The notes beneath the pieces are model-generated. The model saw only the letters and a program-made list of their open reading frames with translations, had not been told where the DNA came from and made no database searches. From Quillaja saponaria (lineage: Eukaryota; Streptophyta; Magnoliopsida; Fabales; Quillajaceae), in assembly GCA_029379385.1 (NCBI GenBank), contig CM055611.1, forward strand, positions 10,478,001 to 10,542,000: a stretch of 64,000 nucleotides of DNA, given 5' to 3'. The translations under genes were made by a program, and so were the position numbers. Shown here in pieces: positions 47,160 to 58,516 of this stretch. Positions within the stretch are counted from its first letter, which is position 1; every line of letters starts with the position of its first letter.

Positions 47160-48321
47160 TAATGTTTCAACTATTGTCCATTCACCTTGAATGTCCTATG
47201 CGGATTAGCAATCAACTTCACAACATCGTATATAAACACTTTGGCAATGGTGAATGGACTAGACCATCTTAACTTGAGCTTTCCCGAGAAAAGCTTCAAC
47301 TGGGAATTATAAAGAAGGACTTGTTAATCCAGCTCAAAATGGTGCTCAATAATCCTTTAATCATACAGCCTTTTCGTATTCTCCTTGTAGAGTTTAGCAT
47401 TCTTATAAGCATTGAGCCTAAACTCATCCATCTCGTTTAGTAGGAGGAGCCTTTTTTCACCAGTAGCTGCATAGTCAAAATTCAAGTTTTTAATGCCCAA
47501 TAGGCATTATGCTCCAACTTAACCGATAAGTGGCAAGCTTTGCCAAAAATTAGCCGATAAGAAGACATGCCTAAAGATGTCTTGTAAGCTGTATGGTATG
47601 CCCATAATGCATTGTCCAATCACTTGGACCAATCTTTTCTAGAAGGACACACCGTCTTCTCTAGGATTCTATTGATCTTCGAATTGGAGACCTCAGCTTA
47701 TTCACTTGCTTATAGATGATAAGTAAGAAGGGCTCCTACTCGATTATTGCATAAGTAAGACCCTCTATCATTAATAATGACTCGAGATGTGCTAAAACGT
47801 GTGAAAATGTTCTTTTTAAGGAATTGAAGTCACGGCTTAGAGACATAGTCCACAACATCAAAGATGTATTGATTGGTGTATGAAGAGATGAAAGGACCTA
47901 TAATGTCCATCCCCCATACATCAAACAATTCAACTTCAAGAATACTATTGAGTGGCATCTCATTCTTTCTAGAGATTTTACCTATCCTTTGGCAGCTGTC
48001 ACATTTAGAAACAAAGTTATTAGTGTCTTTAAATAATATAGGCAATTAAAAACTTGATTGGAGCACTTTTGCTATTGTACAACGCTTTCTAAAGTGACCT
48101 CCATACTCCAAAGCATGGCAGTGATGGATTATGCTCTCAATTTCTTCCTTCGGAATATACCTTCTTAATATTTGATCATTACAATGCTTAAACAAGAAAG
48201 GGTCATCCCAAACAAAAAAAAATCTAATATCATGTAAAAACTTTTTCTTTAGTTGAGAAGTTATTTGAGGAGGAAAAACCTTGCCAACTAGATAGTTGAC
48301 AAAGTCAGCATATCGTGGCAA
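47160..48321 (-). pseudogene. Athila-like integrase (broken)
   Basis: HHCC finger: HHCHALEYGGHF (about 48150-48110) and CDSCQRIGKISR (about 48010-47970), separated by a TAA in the run AVLQSSF. The core has FDVWGMDIIGPF (first Asp, about 47910) and RVIINDRGSY (second Asp, about 47780). The C-terminal end has LKLFSGKLKLRWSSPF and FKVNGQ-LKHY (about 47300-47180). Stops interrupt the core at several points. Confidence 0.88.
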
Positions 48322-48468
48322 CCTTTTGTGAACAACTTAGAAGACTTGTTGATCAGAGAAAGTTTTGTTGATGATGATCATCCACTTTATCTTCCCCTTC
48401 AGCCTTGATAAGTGATCATCTACTTGATTTTCAAAACCCTTTCGGTGTCTAATCTCTAAGTCAAATTC

Positions 48469-48906
48469 TTAAAGTAACAAGATCAACCTTATCAATCTAG
48501 ACTTTGCATCCTTCTTATCAATCATATACTTAATAGTAGTGTGATCAGTAAACACAATAACAGAAGTTCTGATTAAATAAGAGTGAAACTTATCAAAAGC
48601 AAACACTAATGCTAAAAGTTCTTTTTCAGTTGTTGTATAGTTCAATTGGTCACCAGTCAAGGTCTTGCTAGTATAGTATATAGAGTGAAATATCTTTTCT
48701 TTCCACTGCCCTAACACTGCTCCTACTGCAAAGTCACTTGCATTACACATTAATTCAAAAGGTAGGTTCCAATTAGGAGTCACAAGTATAGGGCCATGTA
48801 TTAATTTTTTTTTTAGCTCTAAGAATGCAGCATGACATGCATTGTCAAATATAAATGTGGTGTCTTGTTCTAAGAGAATACAAAATGGTTTGGAAAATTT
48901 TGACAA
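48469..48906 (-). pseudogene. Athila-like RNase H domain (first catalytic Asp lost)
   Basis: Reads FELMCNASDFAVGAVLGQ, YTSKTLTGDQLNYTTTEKEL and FAFDKFHSYL, then VIVFTDHTTIKYM. In active relatives the first motif is CDAS; here the codon at 48742-48744 is AAT (Asn). The Glu of TEKE and the Asp of FTDH remain. Confidence 0.9.
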
Positions 48907-48951
48907 ATCTTTAATGGTCTCCTATAGAAGTTGGCATGGCCTAGAAAGCTT

Positions 48952-49570
48952 CTAATCTTTTTTTATTGAGTTAGGGGGAGGTAATTTCTCTATTGTTTCA
49001 ATCTTTACTCTATCTACCTCAATCCCCTTATTAGACACCCTATGGCCTAGAACTATACTTTCTTGTACCATAAAGTAGCATTTTTCTAAATTTAAGACCA
49101 AGTTGGTCTTTTCACATCTTTTAAGCACATAAGTTAAGTTATGGAGACATTCATCACATGAATAGCCTAAAACTGAAAAGTTATCCATAAAAACTTGAAG
49201 CCCTTGATCCATCATATCGATGAAGATGGCCATCACACACCTTTGAAAGGTGGCTAGGGCATTGCAAAGACCAAAAGGCATCTTTTTAAAGGCAAAGGTG
49301 TGATAAGGGCAAGTAAATGTGGTTTTTTCTTAGTCTTCCGGGGTAATAAGAATTTGGTTATACCTTGAATAACCATCTAAAAAGTAGTAATACTCCTTAC
49401 CTGCTAGCTAGTCTAGCATTTTATCAATGAAAGGAAGGGGAAAATGGTACTTCCTTCTGGCTTTATTAAGCTTCTGGTAGTCCATGCATACTCTTCAACC
49501 AGTCACGGTTCTTATTGGAACGAGTTCATTATTTGTATTTGCAACAACTGCCATTCCTCCTTTCTTTGGT
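48952..49570 (-). pseudogene. Athila-like reverse transcriptase (catalytic box mutated)
   Basis: The N-terminal part near 49570-49290 needs frame changes (YFLDGYS-YNQI, PED-EKTTFTCPYHTF). The clean frame 49281-48952 has MPFGLCNALATFQRC, the box FMDN at 49191-49180 in place of FMDD, and NLVLNLEKCYFMV with VLGHRVSNKGIEVD. The Asp-to-Asn change (codon 49180-49182) removes a metal-binding residue. Confidence 0.93.
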
Positions 49571-49699
49571 GCATATTGTATAGGATTTTACTCAATGGCT
49601 ATCCGTGATTGGATAGATAATTCTAGCATCCAATCACTTGATAATTTTCTTTTTCACCACCTCTTTCATTATGGGATTTAGCCTCTTTTGATGCTTTAT

Positions 49700-50010
49700 T
49701 GGAGCTTTGTGATTATCCTCTATGAGGATCTTGTGGATGCAAAAAGGCTTATGTCCTTTGTGTTAGCCTTAACTATAACATCCTCTACAATTCCCCTAGG
49801 ATTTGTATGTGGTCTATCAGCCAATTGTAGAGTGATTGAAGTGGGTTTTACTTCCCCTATTCCTATCTTTTGGTATATTGGTAGGGTATTAATTTTATGC
49901 TAGCATCCTAGTCACAAAGTGCCTTACTAAAATGTAGTGTGCCTATTTTGCAAGGAGTAGTAAAGCTATCTAGATCTTTCAATTTAGGAGGGAGCTTCTT
50001 TTGAAGTATA
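49700..50010 (-). pseudogene. Athila-like aspartic protease relic
   Basis: The minus strand shows a degraded active site near 49935-49905 (ALCD-DASI where relatives have CDLGASI; the Leu codon is a stop and Gly is Asp). The family sequence EVKPTSITLQLADRPHTNPR follows at about 49840-49785, with GIVEDVIVKA after it. Confidence 0.75.
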
Positions 50011-50199
50011 CCACCATTTCATAGTCACCAAACTTCCTCTTTTTAGACAAAATGTCTTTCATAAATTTATCATAGCTTGACATTTGTTTAAGAGCTTCAG
50101 CAAATGGGATGTTTATATGGAACTTCTTGAACACATTTAGAAATTTTTAGAATTATTTTTCAAGGTTATGATTTTAGAACCATTGTGGAAATGGAAGAG

Positions 50200-51527
50200 T
50201 CCCTGTTCTTTGTGGTTCAACTATTACATTCTCCTTTTTTCTTCCATAATTGTAGAAGGCAATGCTTCTTCTTTAGTAGGAGATTTGGGAACTTCACCAT
50301 CAATTTTCTTTTTTTGGCTCTTAGAATGCTTTCCACTTCTAAGAGTGATTACCTTGCAATGTTCTTTACTCTCCTTCCTTGGGTTTGCCTCGGTGTCACT
50401 AGGATAGGTACCTTGAGGTCTTCTTGTCAAAGCACTAGCCAGTTGGCTAATTTGTGTCTCTAATGTTCTCAAGGAGGCAGCTTTGGCTTTGAAAGTTAGT
50501 TCTAGACATGTATTGTAGAAATATGTCTTCTAAGGAGCATTTCTTTTTCAAAGCTGCTTGCCTTTATGGAGCTTGAAATCCAAGTGGTGGATTAGGCCTT
50601 GTAGCTTATGCACCTTGATTATCCTAAATAAAGTTCAGGAGATTTCTCCACCCTAGATTATAGTGTTGGAATAAAGGTTGTTTTAGCAGTTGAAGTTTTG
50701 CACATATTGAACCGCTTCAATATTTGGGCATTGGTATATTGTGTGATCTTCACCATAAGCTTCACATACCATAATAGCGGCTTTGGATGTTGTTGCTTCC
50801 CAAAATTGTCAAATCAAGCCAAACCTACCATTTATGTTGTTAAGGTAGTGATGGCATCAAGTTCATGTACCCTAGCAATTCTTCAAGATGCTAAGCTGTC
50901 GGATGATAATTGATAGTTATTTAAGGTCATCTCCTTCAAAAGGCCATAAGCCTCATCCATAGACTTTCCTATCAAAGCACCTCTAACAGCAGCATCAATA
51001 GTGGTTCTAGTTTGGTTTCCCAAACCATTGTAGAAAGTATGTACATGCAGCCACTTGGGAATGCCATATTGTGGGCATTTATGCATCAAGTCTTTACATC
51101 TCTTCCACGACTCAGAGATATTCTTGATCTTGTTAAAAGAATAATGTGATTTCATTCCTTAGCTTAACCTTGGTAGGGGAAAGAATTTGGCCATAAATTT
51201 TTGTAACATGTCCAATAAAATGGTGATGGAGTTTTGAGGTTATGAATACAACCAACTTTTTCCCTTATCTTAGAGTGAGAAAGGAAAAAGCCTGAGGAAT
51301 ACTGCATCATTAGAGACGTCATTATATTTAAATATGTCACACAATTCCAGGAATGTGACTAGGTGAGCATAGGGGTCGTCACTAAGTAGACCACAAAACT
51401 GTGCATATTGTTAGATTATGCACAGTTTTATTTCAAAGTTATTGGTAGCAATGGTTGGTCCTTGTATAAGAGGGACAACATAATCCCTCAAAGCCTTGTT
51501 TTCGGGTGCTTGTGGTTTGTTAGCCAT
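50200..51527 (-). pseudogene. Athila-like gag (broken)
   Basis: ATG at 51527-51525 starts MANKPQAPENKALRDYVVP, the typical Athila Gag beginning. Frame changes lead to SWKRCKDLMHKCPQYGIPKW, FYNGLGNQTRTTIDAA and DEAYGLLKEMTLNNYQ (51155-50883), the Retrotrans_gag domain. The end, LETQISQLASALTRRPQGTY to CKVITLRSGK (50472-50320), precedes the protease. Several stops, including one about 35 codons after the start, interrupt it. Confidence 0.9.
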
Positions 51528-51722
51528 CACACTAGAATTTCTAGAAACTTGGTTTTTTCCCTTAGCTTATAGAGAGTTCGTCTTATCTCAGGATGGTACT
51601 GGTACAAGTTCCAAGTTTCGAGTGTGCTACATTTAATGCCAATAGCACATGTAATTAAAAATAAGAATTTAAGTTAGAATCAAGTATGCTTACATTGATG
51701 TTAATAAGTAAAGTAAATATAT

Positions 51723-51745
51723 TCCTCGGTAGTGGCAGCAAAAAA
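51723..51745 (-). other. decayed primer-binding site of the Athila-like element
   Basis: Directly inside the 5' LTR the minus strand reads TGCTGCCACTACCGAGG. The usual Athila-group site is TGGCGCCGTTGCCGGGG. The differences include changes at its CpG positions (CG to TG or CA), as expected of methylated DNA. Confidence 0.7.
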
Positions 51746-52203
51746 CTTGACACGTATTTTACCTACGCAAGTGCACGTATTGTTCATTAGTAATATAGAT
51801 AGAAGTAGAGATCATTCCACGAGAAATTTCTTCACTAAACTAATTATTAATATTATGTAACCCAATCTTAATCAACCTAATACAAATTTCAGAGACTGTA
51901 AGAAAATTCTGTAAAGATTATAAACTAACACTTAGATTTATAACATCCCTCACACTTCACCTAAGTTTACCTTAACTTAGTTCAATTCATGCAATAGTCT
52001 AAATACTAACCCAGATTTCTTAAGCAATCACTAACATATTCCCATGTCTAGCAATTGTATATTCTCTGTAGTCTAATTCCCTAGATTGCTATGAAAATTA
52101 TCGTAAAATAAACTCATTAAGAGCCAATCTATTCTGTTTACTTATGGCTAAAGAGTATATTCCTATCTCTTTAAAAAATTAGATTATCCAATTTAGAGGC
52201 ATC

Positions 52204-52460
52204 TAAGTTAAGTAAATTCTATGATATTGATGTGGATTCAGGTTTTTTCGCTTTAACTAGGATCATAGTTATTGAATTTCTATGTGAATCAAGATCAAGA
52301 AAAGGAAGTTTTCTAATCATTGACTCAAACCCATTGTCAAACCCCACTAAGCAGAATATGGAGGTACTTATGGAAGAACATGCTAATTTAGTCATTCATA
52401 ATAAAGTGATAGATGGAACTGTCATTAAACGACTTATTAGCTTACTAATAAATCACTTAC
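52204..52460 (+). other. rpoC2: plastid DNA insertion (NUPT): rpoC1-rpoC2 spacer and start of rpoC2
   Basis: The inserted segment is absent at the corresponding point of the other LTR (near 42355). From ATG 52358 it encodes [20 protein letters not shown] and then a segment ending [10 protein letters not shown]. This closely matches the start of the plastid RNA polymerase beta'' subunit, which in relatives has ERANLVFHNK and RLISRLI. The preceding ~130 bases have the look of the rpoC1-rpoC2 spacer. The whole segment is open in one frame, but it ends after ~33 rpoC2 codons and runs into LTR sequence, so it is a fragment and not a gene. Exact edges are known only to within several bases. Confidence 0.88.
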
Positions 52461-53265
52461 AAACACAAGCTATTTGCCTAAGGCTAATCCCAAAATTGAC
52501 TATTCCAAGTCAATCTCAGAATTCCTAAATAGTCTAACTGGTGATCAATCAATTAGAAGCATTAAGATCAAGGCAACGCAAATATTTAAAGCTTTAGCAA
52601 GCATTAAATCAAAACTAAGGCCACATAAGTGACATGTGAGTTCAATCGCAACCCTAGAATATGACTAATTCATACTAACTACAAAAAATACAAACATAAA
52701 AGACATAACCATTACAAGTAATAAGAAAATAACAAGAAGAGAGAAGACTAGAAGTTGTCATGGCTCCCTATCTTCACTAGCTCCTTAGGGACTCTCTATC
52801 ACGAGCTCAGGTATACCCTTAGACTTTAGCCTTCATCTCATTATATAGACCTTTTGATCTTAGTTCAACTAAATTAGAAATTCTTTAAAGTACGTAATGG
52901 CGCTACGGCGTGGCCTTCCATGGCACTGTTGCACCTCAGCCTTTGTATAGTCCTTTTCAAATTTTAATTGATCAAGCCATAACTTCATGGTGTTAGGCGC
53001 TACTGCTATAACACCCCTAAAATTAATACCTAGATTAATTATAAGATAAGTAATTATCTTATGAGTTAAATAGGATTAAAATTTAATTACATATTATTTC
53101 ATGTATAGGAATAGTACATGTACATATAAAATACATATAGGATATGTATTAGTATATGAGTTGTGTACATGTATAAATACGTATACATACATGTATATAC
53201 ATATATAAAAATATGGACATGTGTAGGTGTTGGAACAAAGATGGAAAATGCTACATGGTGGTATT

Positions 53266-53744
53266 GAAAGAAGAAGAGAAAATAATAAAATATAGGTTTT
53301 CTTGCTAGAAAGGAAAATGTAATGGATTAGGTGTAACAACCATGTTGAAAAAAGAAGATAAAATAATAAAATATAGGTTTCTTGCTAGAAAAAGAAATGT
53401 GATGGATTAGGTGTAAGAAACATATTGAAAGAAGAAGATAAAATAATAAAATATAGGTTTCTTGCTAGAAAAAGAAATGTGATGGATTAGGTGTAAGAAA
53501 CATATTGAAAGAAGAAGATAAAATAATAAAATATAGGTTTCTTGCTAGAAAAGGAAATGTGATCGATTAGTTGTAAGAATCATGTTAAAAGAAGAAGAGA
53601 AAATAATAAAATATAGTTTTCTTGCTAGAAAAGGAAATCTGATGGATTAGTGTAAGAACCATGTTGAAAGTAGAAGATAAAATAATAAATATATGTTTCT
53701 TGCTAGAAAATGAAATGTGATGAATTAGGTGTAAGAAGGAGATT
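53266..53744 (+). repeat. six tandem copies of an 80-bp unit within the solo LTR
   Basis: Units start at 53266, 53347, 53427, 53507, 53587 and 53666 (79-81 bases each). All contain AATAATAAA, TTTCTTGCTAGAAAA and GATGGATTAGGTGTAAGAA or close variants. The related LTR at 27879 has this sequence only once (about 28200-28270). Confidence 0.95.
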
Positions 53745-54476
53745 AAGTGTGGTAATTTGTAATTAATGAAGGGGCTTAGTTGTAAGAAGGAGGAAAAAGG
53801 TGGAAAAGTTGTAATAATTAGGGGGGGCATGTGGAAGAAAGTTAGGACATAAGGTGGCAAGTAATAAATAGGAGGAAGACAAATGTTAGGAAGAAAATGT
53901 ACATGTCAATTTAGAGAATGACAAGTAGGTGGTTGTAATTTTAGAGAACTAAAAGGGTAAAATAGGAAACAAAACTTTGTCCTAAATCTTAATACTTGGC
54001 CATGCACTATAAATAAGAGGGGGGAGGTAATGACCAAAAAGGCATAGGAAAAGGTAGACAAAAGTGAGAGAAAGTGAGAGAAATAGTAAGAAATAAAAGA
54101 AAAAGGCAAACTGTGAGCTAGGAAGGAGAATGAGAGAATTGAGAGAGAATAAGAAGAAGGAGGCGTAGGAGAAAAAGAAAGAAATGAAGAAAGAAAGAAA
54201 ATAAAGCTAAGGGTATTGGGTAAGTATTCATGCATTTCTTTGTTTTATTTTATCCTTGCTTTGAAAGCTACTTCCTTGTTACTCTTATATTCTTCAAGCT
54301 ACTCTTACATCTTTCATGCATATGAAATGACATGTTTTATGAGAAAATAAGTTATGTGTAACCAAAGAAAATGAAAGGTGTGGAATTTGCATGGTTTTGG
54401 CACTTGTAGTCTATCTTGACATTATGTTGCTTAAACTATAGAATGGATCCTATCTAGAGATTATACAATGATATAC

Positions 54477-54740
54477 CGAAAGTCTTGCAGGGTGATGTCT
54501 CATGAGATGGCACTGAGTTGTGTCGTAAGTCTTGAAAGGCGATGTCTTATGAGATGGTACCATAAGGTGCCATAAGTCTAAATATGATGTAGGGAAGGAT
54601 CCATATCTAGAAAAGGTGGTACAATGATGTCCCGAAAGTCTTGAAGGGCGATGTCTCATGAGATGGCACTGAGATGTGCGGTAAGTCTTGAAGGGCGATG
54701 TCTCATGAGATGTACAGTAATGTGCTGTAAGTCTAGAAAC
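54477..54740 (+). repeat. degenerate repeats of a GATGTCTCATGAGATGG core in the solo LTR
   Basis: AAGTCTTG-A-GGCGATGTCT-ATGAGATG occurs four times, at about 54479, 54528, 54626 and 54678. They form two pairs ~50 bases apart within a larger ~148-base duplication. Such repeats are common in chromovirus-type plant LTRs. Confidence 0.85.
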
Positions 54741-56407
54741 GATGCCTCGGCTTGCATATGGGCAAGAAAGGTCCACAATAAAAAATGAGGAAGATGAATC
54801 CTTTTGGGAAACGTAGAGGAAATGAGAAAAAAAAGACTAATTTGCATTGCATAATCCTATATTTCTAAAATTGCCATCAAGAATCCTTCGTTGTCATGTA
54901 TGAATGATTGTTGAGGTTTGACTGACTTTCCTTCATCATGATGTGCAGATTAATTAGTACCATAGATGTGTATTGTTATCCTTGAAGAAAGGCATGGTCT
55001 ATGTAATGAGAAAATATGGCAAGTGGATCTTGTTTGAAAAACCTAGAAGTATTTGTGTTAAAATACGATTATGTAGTATGGGGTTGCTTTTGTATAAAGT
55101 GTGTTCTTAACATGTCTACCTAGTAATGATAGTAATTTTGGAAGGAAGTCTAGTATTGTTAAAATTGACTATTGTACAAGTAAATAGATGTAATATTGAC
55201 TTTGGAACCTTTGTGTTCAATTTAGTTAGGCAATTTCTTAAGAGAAAGAAAGAGTCAATTATAGAATATAAGATAGGAAGAATTGGTTAAATGGTATAGT
55301 ACTAATCGACCATAAAAGTCTAGATTTGGATAAAGAAAGATAATTGGTAGACTTAGTAGGTAGTTAGATATGAATTCATAATGAGTACGTAATGGAAAGA
55401 AGGTAAAAAGAAGTTATTTGGTCCATTAAGTCTAGCTAATTTTAGTTAAGTTGACAAGTCAAGAATTGAATCAAGTTAGAATAATAAATGGTAATTGAAT
55501 TGGTAATCTAATTGAAGGAGTTAAGTCTTGATGGTGTCATGTTAATTAAGGAAATTAATTAAAGTATTTCTTGTAATAAGTAATATTAAGGAGGCTAATT
55601 AAAGGAAAGCTTATGTAACATGTCTTTTTGTAATAATAAAGAATAAAATATTACTTCAATAAAAGTAATTGGATTCGGCTAAGGAAGAAGATGGAATGAA
55701 CTTGGTAAATTATTTAATGAAAGTTGGTGGAGAAATGGTCTAAGGCAGTTCAAGAATTAAAAGTATAAAAGGAAGATTTTGGTCTTTTGGATAATTAGGC
55801 ATTAATTACAAATTAATTTAAGCTTTAAGATATTAATTAACTTAAGTATAGGATTAGGAAAGTAGGGTGTCACAATGACACCATCTTCTTTGATTATTTA
55901 CAAAGTCGTCTTTGTCGTTTGACGCCATGGCTTCATCCTACATGTGCTGTGGCGCATTGGTCTAGTTTAAATTATGGGCAGTTTTGAATTGGGGCATCGC
56001 GATGTATGGTGGTTAAGTGCCGCAACATTAAGCTCTCTGACTTAATATGAAACTTCTAGTTTTAAAGACGCCATGGCTCAAATATGATCAAGCCACAATG
56101 CAGGGTTCTCTACGCTATTCATCAAATTATCCTTCACGTGTCGGGATGCTATATTTTTTTGCTTTGTGGTGCTGACCTTCAATGCTTTTCCTTTTTGTTG
56201 AAGAGGACACTACAAAGACACTTAAAATAGATTAGACTACAAAAACCATGAAAACTATTCCTAATTATCTTAAATTCCTATAAACTCGTAAACAACCTAG
56301 GATAACTAAAATACTTAATTTAACTAACATACTAACTCTAAACTCTAGGATTTAGCATGAAATAGGAATTAAAAGTGTAGTGAAATAACTATTTTACAGA
56401 GTTACCA

Positions 56408-58513
56408 TATTGCTTGACATATAAACTGTTTAAGTATGATCAGACTGTGTCACTTACTTAAGTGTTTACTTGACATGTTAGTTTAGTTTGTATATGCTTC
56501 AAAAGTTCATGCACTCTTTAACTGTAAGTTTAAGTCTGTGCAAGCATGAAAAGGACTACTAACCTGAGCAACATGTAAGTTATGTGCATTGTGTGTATGT
56601 GTGTGTTATGAAATTACACTAAGGTCAAGAATGAGATGTTAATGGAAATAAATTATAAGTAGATGCATTTGGACAATTTATTGGTTGTAAGAATAAAATA
56701 GTCTAAAAGAAAAACAAAGCATGAATGTTCGATGTTGTTTAGCTGGCAAATTGGATCTATGCCTACTTAATTGTTAATAGTTTGAGATATAGTAGTCTAA
56801 ATGAAATTTGACTTAATGCATTTGAAAGTAGACTTGCATAAATTTAAAATGGCACATAGTTTATAATATTTGGACTTGTGGATTAGTCTAGGTAATTCAT
56901 TAAAGTTAGGCTAAAATTTGTGAAATGTAGGATTTTGCTTGTTTGACCTTTTAGTGGTTAAATTAACATAACTTGAGCTAAAAAATACAAATAACAATCT
57001 ATTGATTAGATAAATTTGTAGACACGTGTAGCTTTCTATACATATATTATATGTGCTAATTGGATAAGTAAATTAGTACAATTAATTCATTAAAGTAGAT
57101 AGATTTATCTGTGTTCTTGCCATATACTTGTTATGGATTTATTCTATGTTGATATATGTTTGTAATTAAGAATTAGTAAGGGAATGCAAAACCTTGTGTT
57201 AAATGGATGCATATGCATAAAAATTACATATGCTATGTTTTGACATAATTGTCCCAATGATAAAAGATAATTATGCATAAGGTTGGCTGTGAATTAAATC
57301 TTGAATTATAATTGTTCCATGGACATAAATAGAACTTAGTATGTAGGAAAGCTTGAGCAGCTACAATCTTAAGCTGCTAGGTATCACCACAAGATGTTAA
57401 GTGTCAAACTAGCAAGCTTGAAGGTTGTGACTCACCAAATCAAGCTGTTGTGTGGTAGCAACATGATGTGGTGTTGCATGCTTCAAGGGCCAAAGGAGGA
57501 CAAATAACAAAGGAGAGAAAGGTGGCAAATATAGGGAAAGTGGTGGAAAGGTGGCAACTATATAAAGAGGTGGACAATTGTCTTCTCCATTGTGCATTGA
57601 AGCCAAGTAATAGTGAAAGAAAGTAGAGCAAGGGAGTGTTATGGAAGACAAGAGAGTGAAATAATGGCTGCTATTTTGGGGTTTGGAAAACGGGTAGGAT
57701 GAGTGACTTAGAAAGGCTTTCTCCTGTAGGTTGTTGAAGGAAACCTGTAGATGTGGAAATTAATATTAATCTGGAGCTTTATAAGGGTTGGGTTCCAAGT
57801 AGAATTGGAGTTAAAGCCTTCAGAAGCTGCTATTGTTCTTGTTGGACTATAGTGAGCTCTATGTGGTTTTAACTGTGTTCGAGGGGTTTATGGGTTAAAT
57901 CAGCCAAGGAGTTTTGAATAAAAATTGTTTCCAAGACACTAAAGGATGATTGTGGAGCTTCTTGAAGTCTGGTTGCTTGCATAGTATAATCTAGACATCT
58001 TGGAAGTTAGTGCTGAAATTGTAGGCAAAACAAGTTATGTTTTGTACTCGGTTTGGTGTAATATGATTTTAGAGGTCTTAGAGGCCAAATTGATATTGGG
58101 GCATGAAGATAAAAAGGTAAAAGAGTCATAGGAAGTATTTTGAGCTCTTGTATGGTTAGTTTGGAGGTCTAGAAGTGTGGTTTCATAACCAGAAGCGGTT
58201 GTTCATTAGATGCTCTGTTTTGGTACCATTTATGAAGATTATTACTTTTGGGGTTATCTTAGAGATAGAATTTAGAGGAGTCATCTGATGGAGAGTTGTA
58301 TCTGACATCTCCTAGTTGTTACTCCAACCTTTCCCCTAACTTGTAAAACTGGTAGAATAACTGAAAAGGAAAGCCAATGCAAAGGAAATAAATCTGCAGC
58401 TAATCCCTTGGAAATAAGGCAAGTAGATGTTTGTTTCCTTAATTTAAAGTTTTTATGTATATGTATGTGTATGTGACCTTAATTTAAAGTTTTTGTGTAT
58501 ATGTATGTGTATG
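56408..58513 (+). mobile_element. probable continuation of the TGTAATATCC LTR
   Basis: Follows the Athila target duplication. No protein motif is found; the short minus-strand frames at 57409-57651 are low complexity. Transcript-like leader text around 57500-58400 would suit the R-U5 part of a long LTR. A 40-bp tandem duplication sits at its right edge. The link with 41816-41940 rests only on position. Confidence 0.45.
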
Positions 58514-58516
58514 TGA
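58437..58516. repeat. 40-bp unit in two tandem copies
   Basis: 58437-58476 and 58477-58516 differ at one base (CCTTAATTTAAAGTTTTT then A or G). The second copy abuts the LTR start of the next element. Confidence 0.95.

Larger units (their letters stand above)
53008..55877 (+). mobile_element. solo gypsy-type LTR inside the Athila-like 5' LTR
   Basis: It starts TATAACACCCCTAAAATTAATACCT and ends TAGGGTGTCACA, and is clearly the same family as 27879-30116 (TGTAACATCCCC ... GGTGTCACA). The first base or two are altered. The left junction (GGCGCTACTGC) and right junction (ATGACACCATC) resume Athila LTR sequence, as seen by comparison with about 42905. A perfect 5-bp target duplication is not visible. 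No internal region is present. Confidence 0.85.
41941..56407 (-). mobile_element. full-length Athila-like Ty3/gypsy retrotransposon
   Basis: Two LTRs in direct orientation (41941-43443 and 51748-56407) enclose a minus-strand internal region. That region reads primer-binding site, gag, protease, RT, RNase H, integrase, a third ORF and polypurine tract. RT before integrase, the Gag type and the extra 3' ORF place it in the Athila/Tat group. Flanks TATTA (41936-41940) and TATTG (56408-56412) form a 5-bp target duplication with one change. After subtracting the nested 2.87-kb LTR and the plastid fragment, its length is ~11.3 kb, usual for Athila. All genes are decayed. Confidence 0.93.
51748..56407 (-). 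repeat. Athila-like element, 5' LTR, enlarged by two insertions
   Basis: TGACACGTATTT to GAGTTACCA. It matches 41941-43443 except for extra sequence at about 52204-52460 (plastid DNA) and 53008-55877 (solo LTR). As both insertions are absent from the partner LTR, they came after integration. Confidence 0.92.

Noticed and set aside
52232..52528. 98-codon open frame on the + strand
   Set aside because: It is the plastid rpoC2 insertion plus adjoining LTR sequence, not a nuclear gene; the rpoC2 part stops after about 33 codons.
53094..54235. Several minus-strand ORFs of about 80-110 codons
   Set aside because: They lie in the 80-bp tandem repeats and low-complexity parts of a solo LTR and show no protein motif.
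54450..54847. His/Arg/Ser-rich minus-strand frame of 108 codons
   Set aside because: It follows the GATGTCTCATGAGATGG repeats inside the solo LTR, so its repeated peptide text is a by-product of the DNA repeat.
57409..57651. Two overlapping minus-strand ORFs
   Set aside because: No motif, low complexity, and located within non-coding LTR-like sequence.
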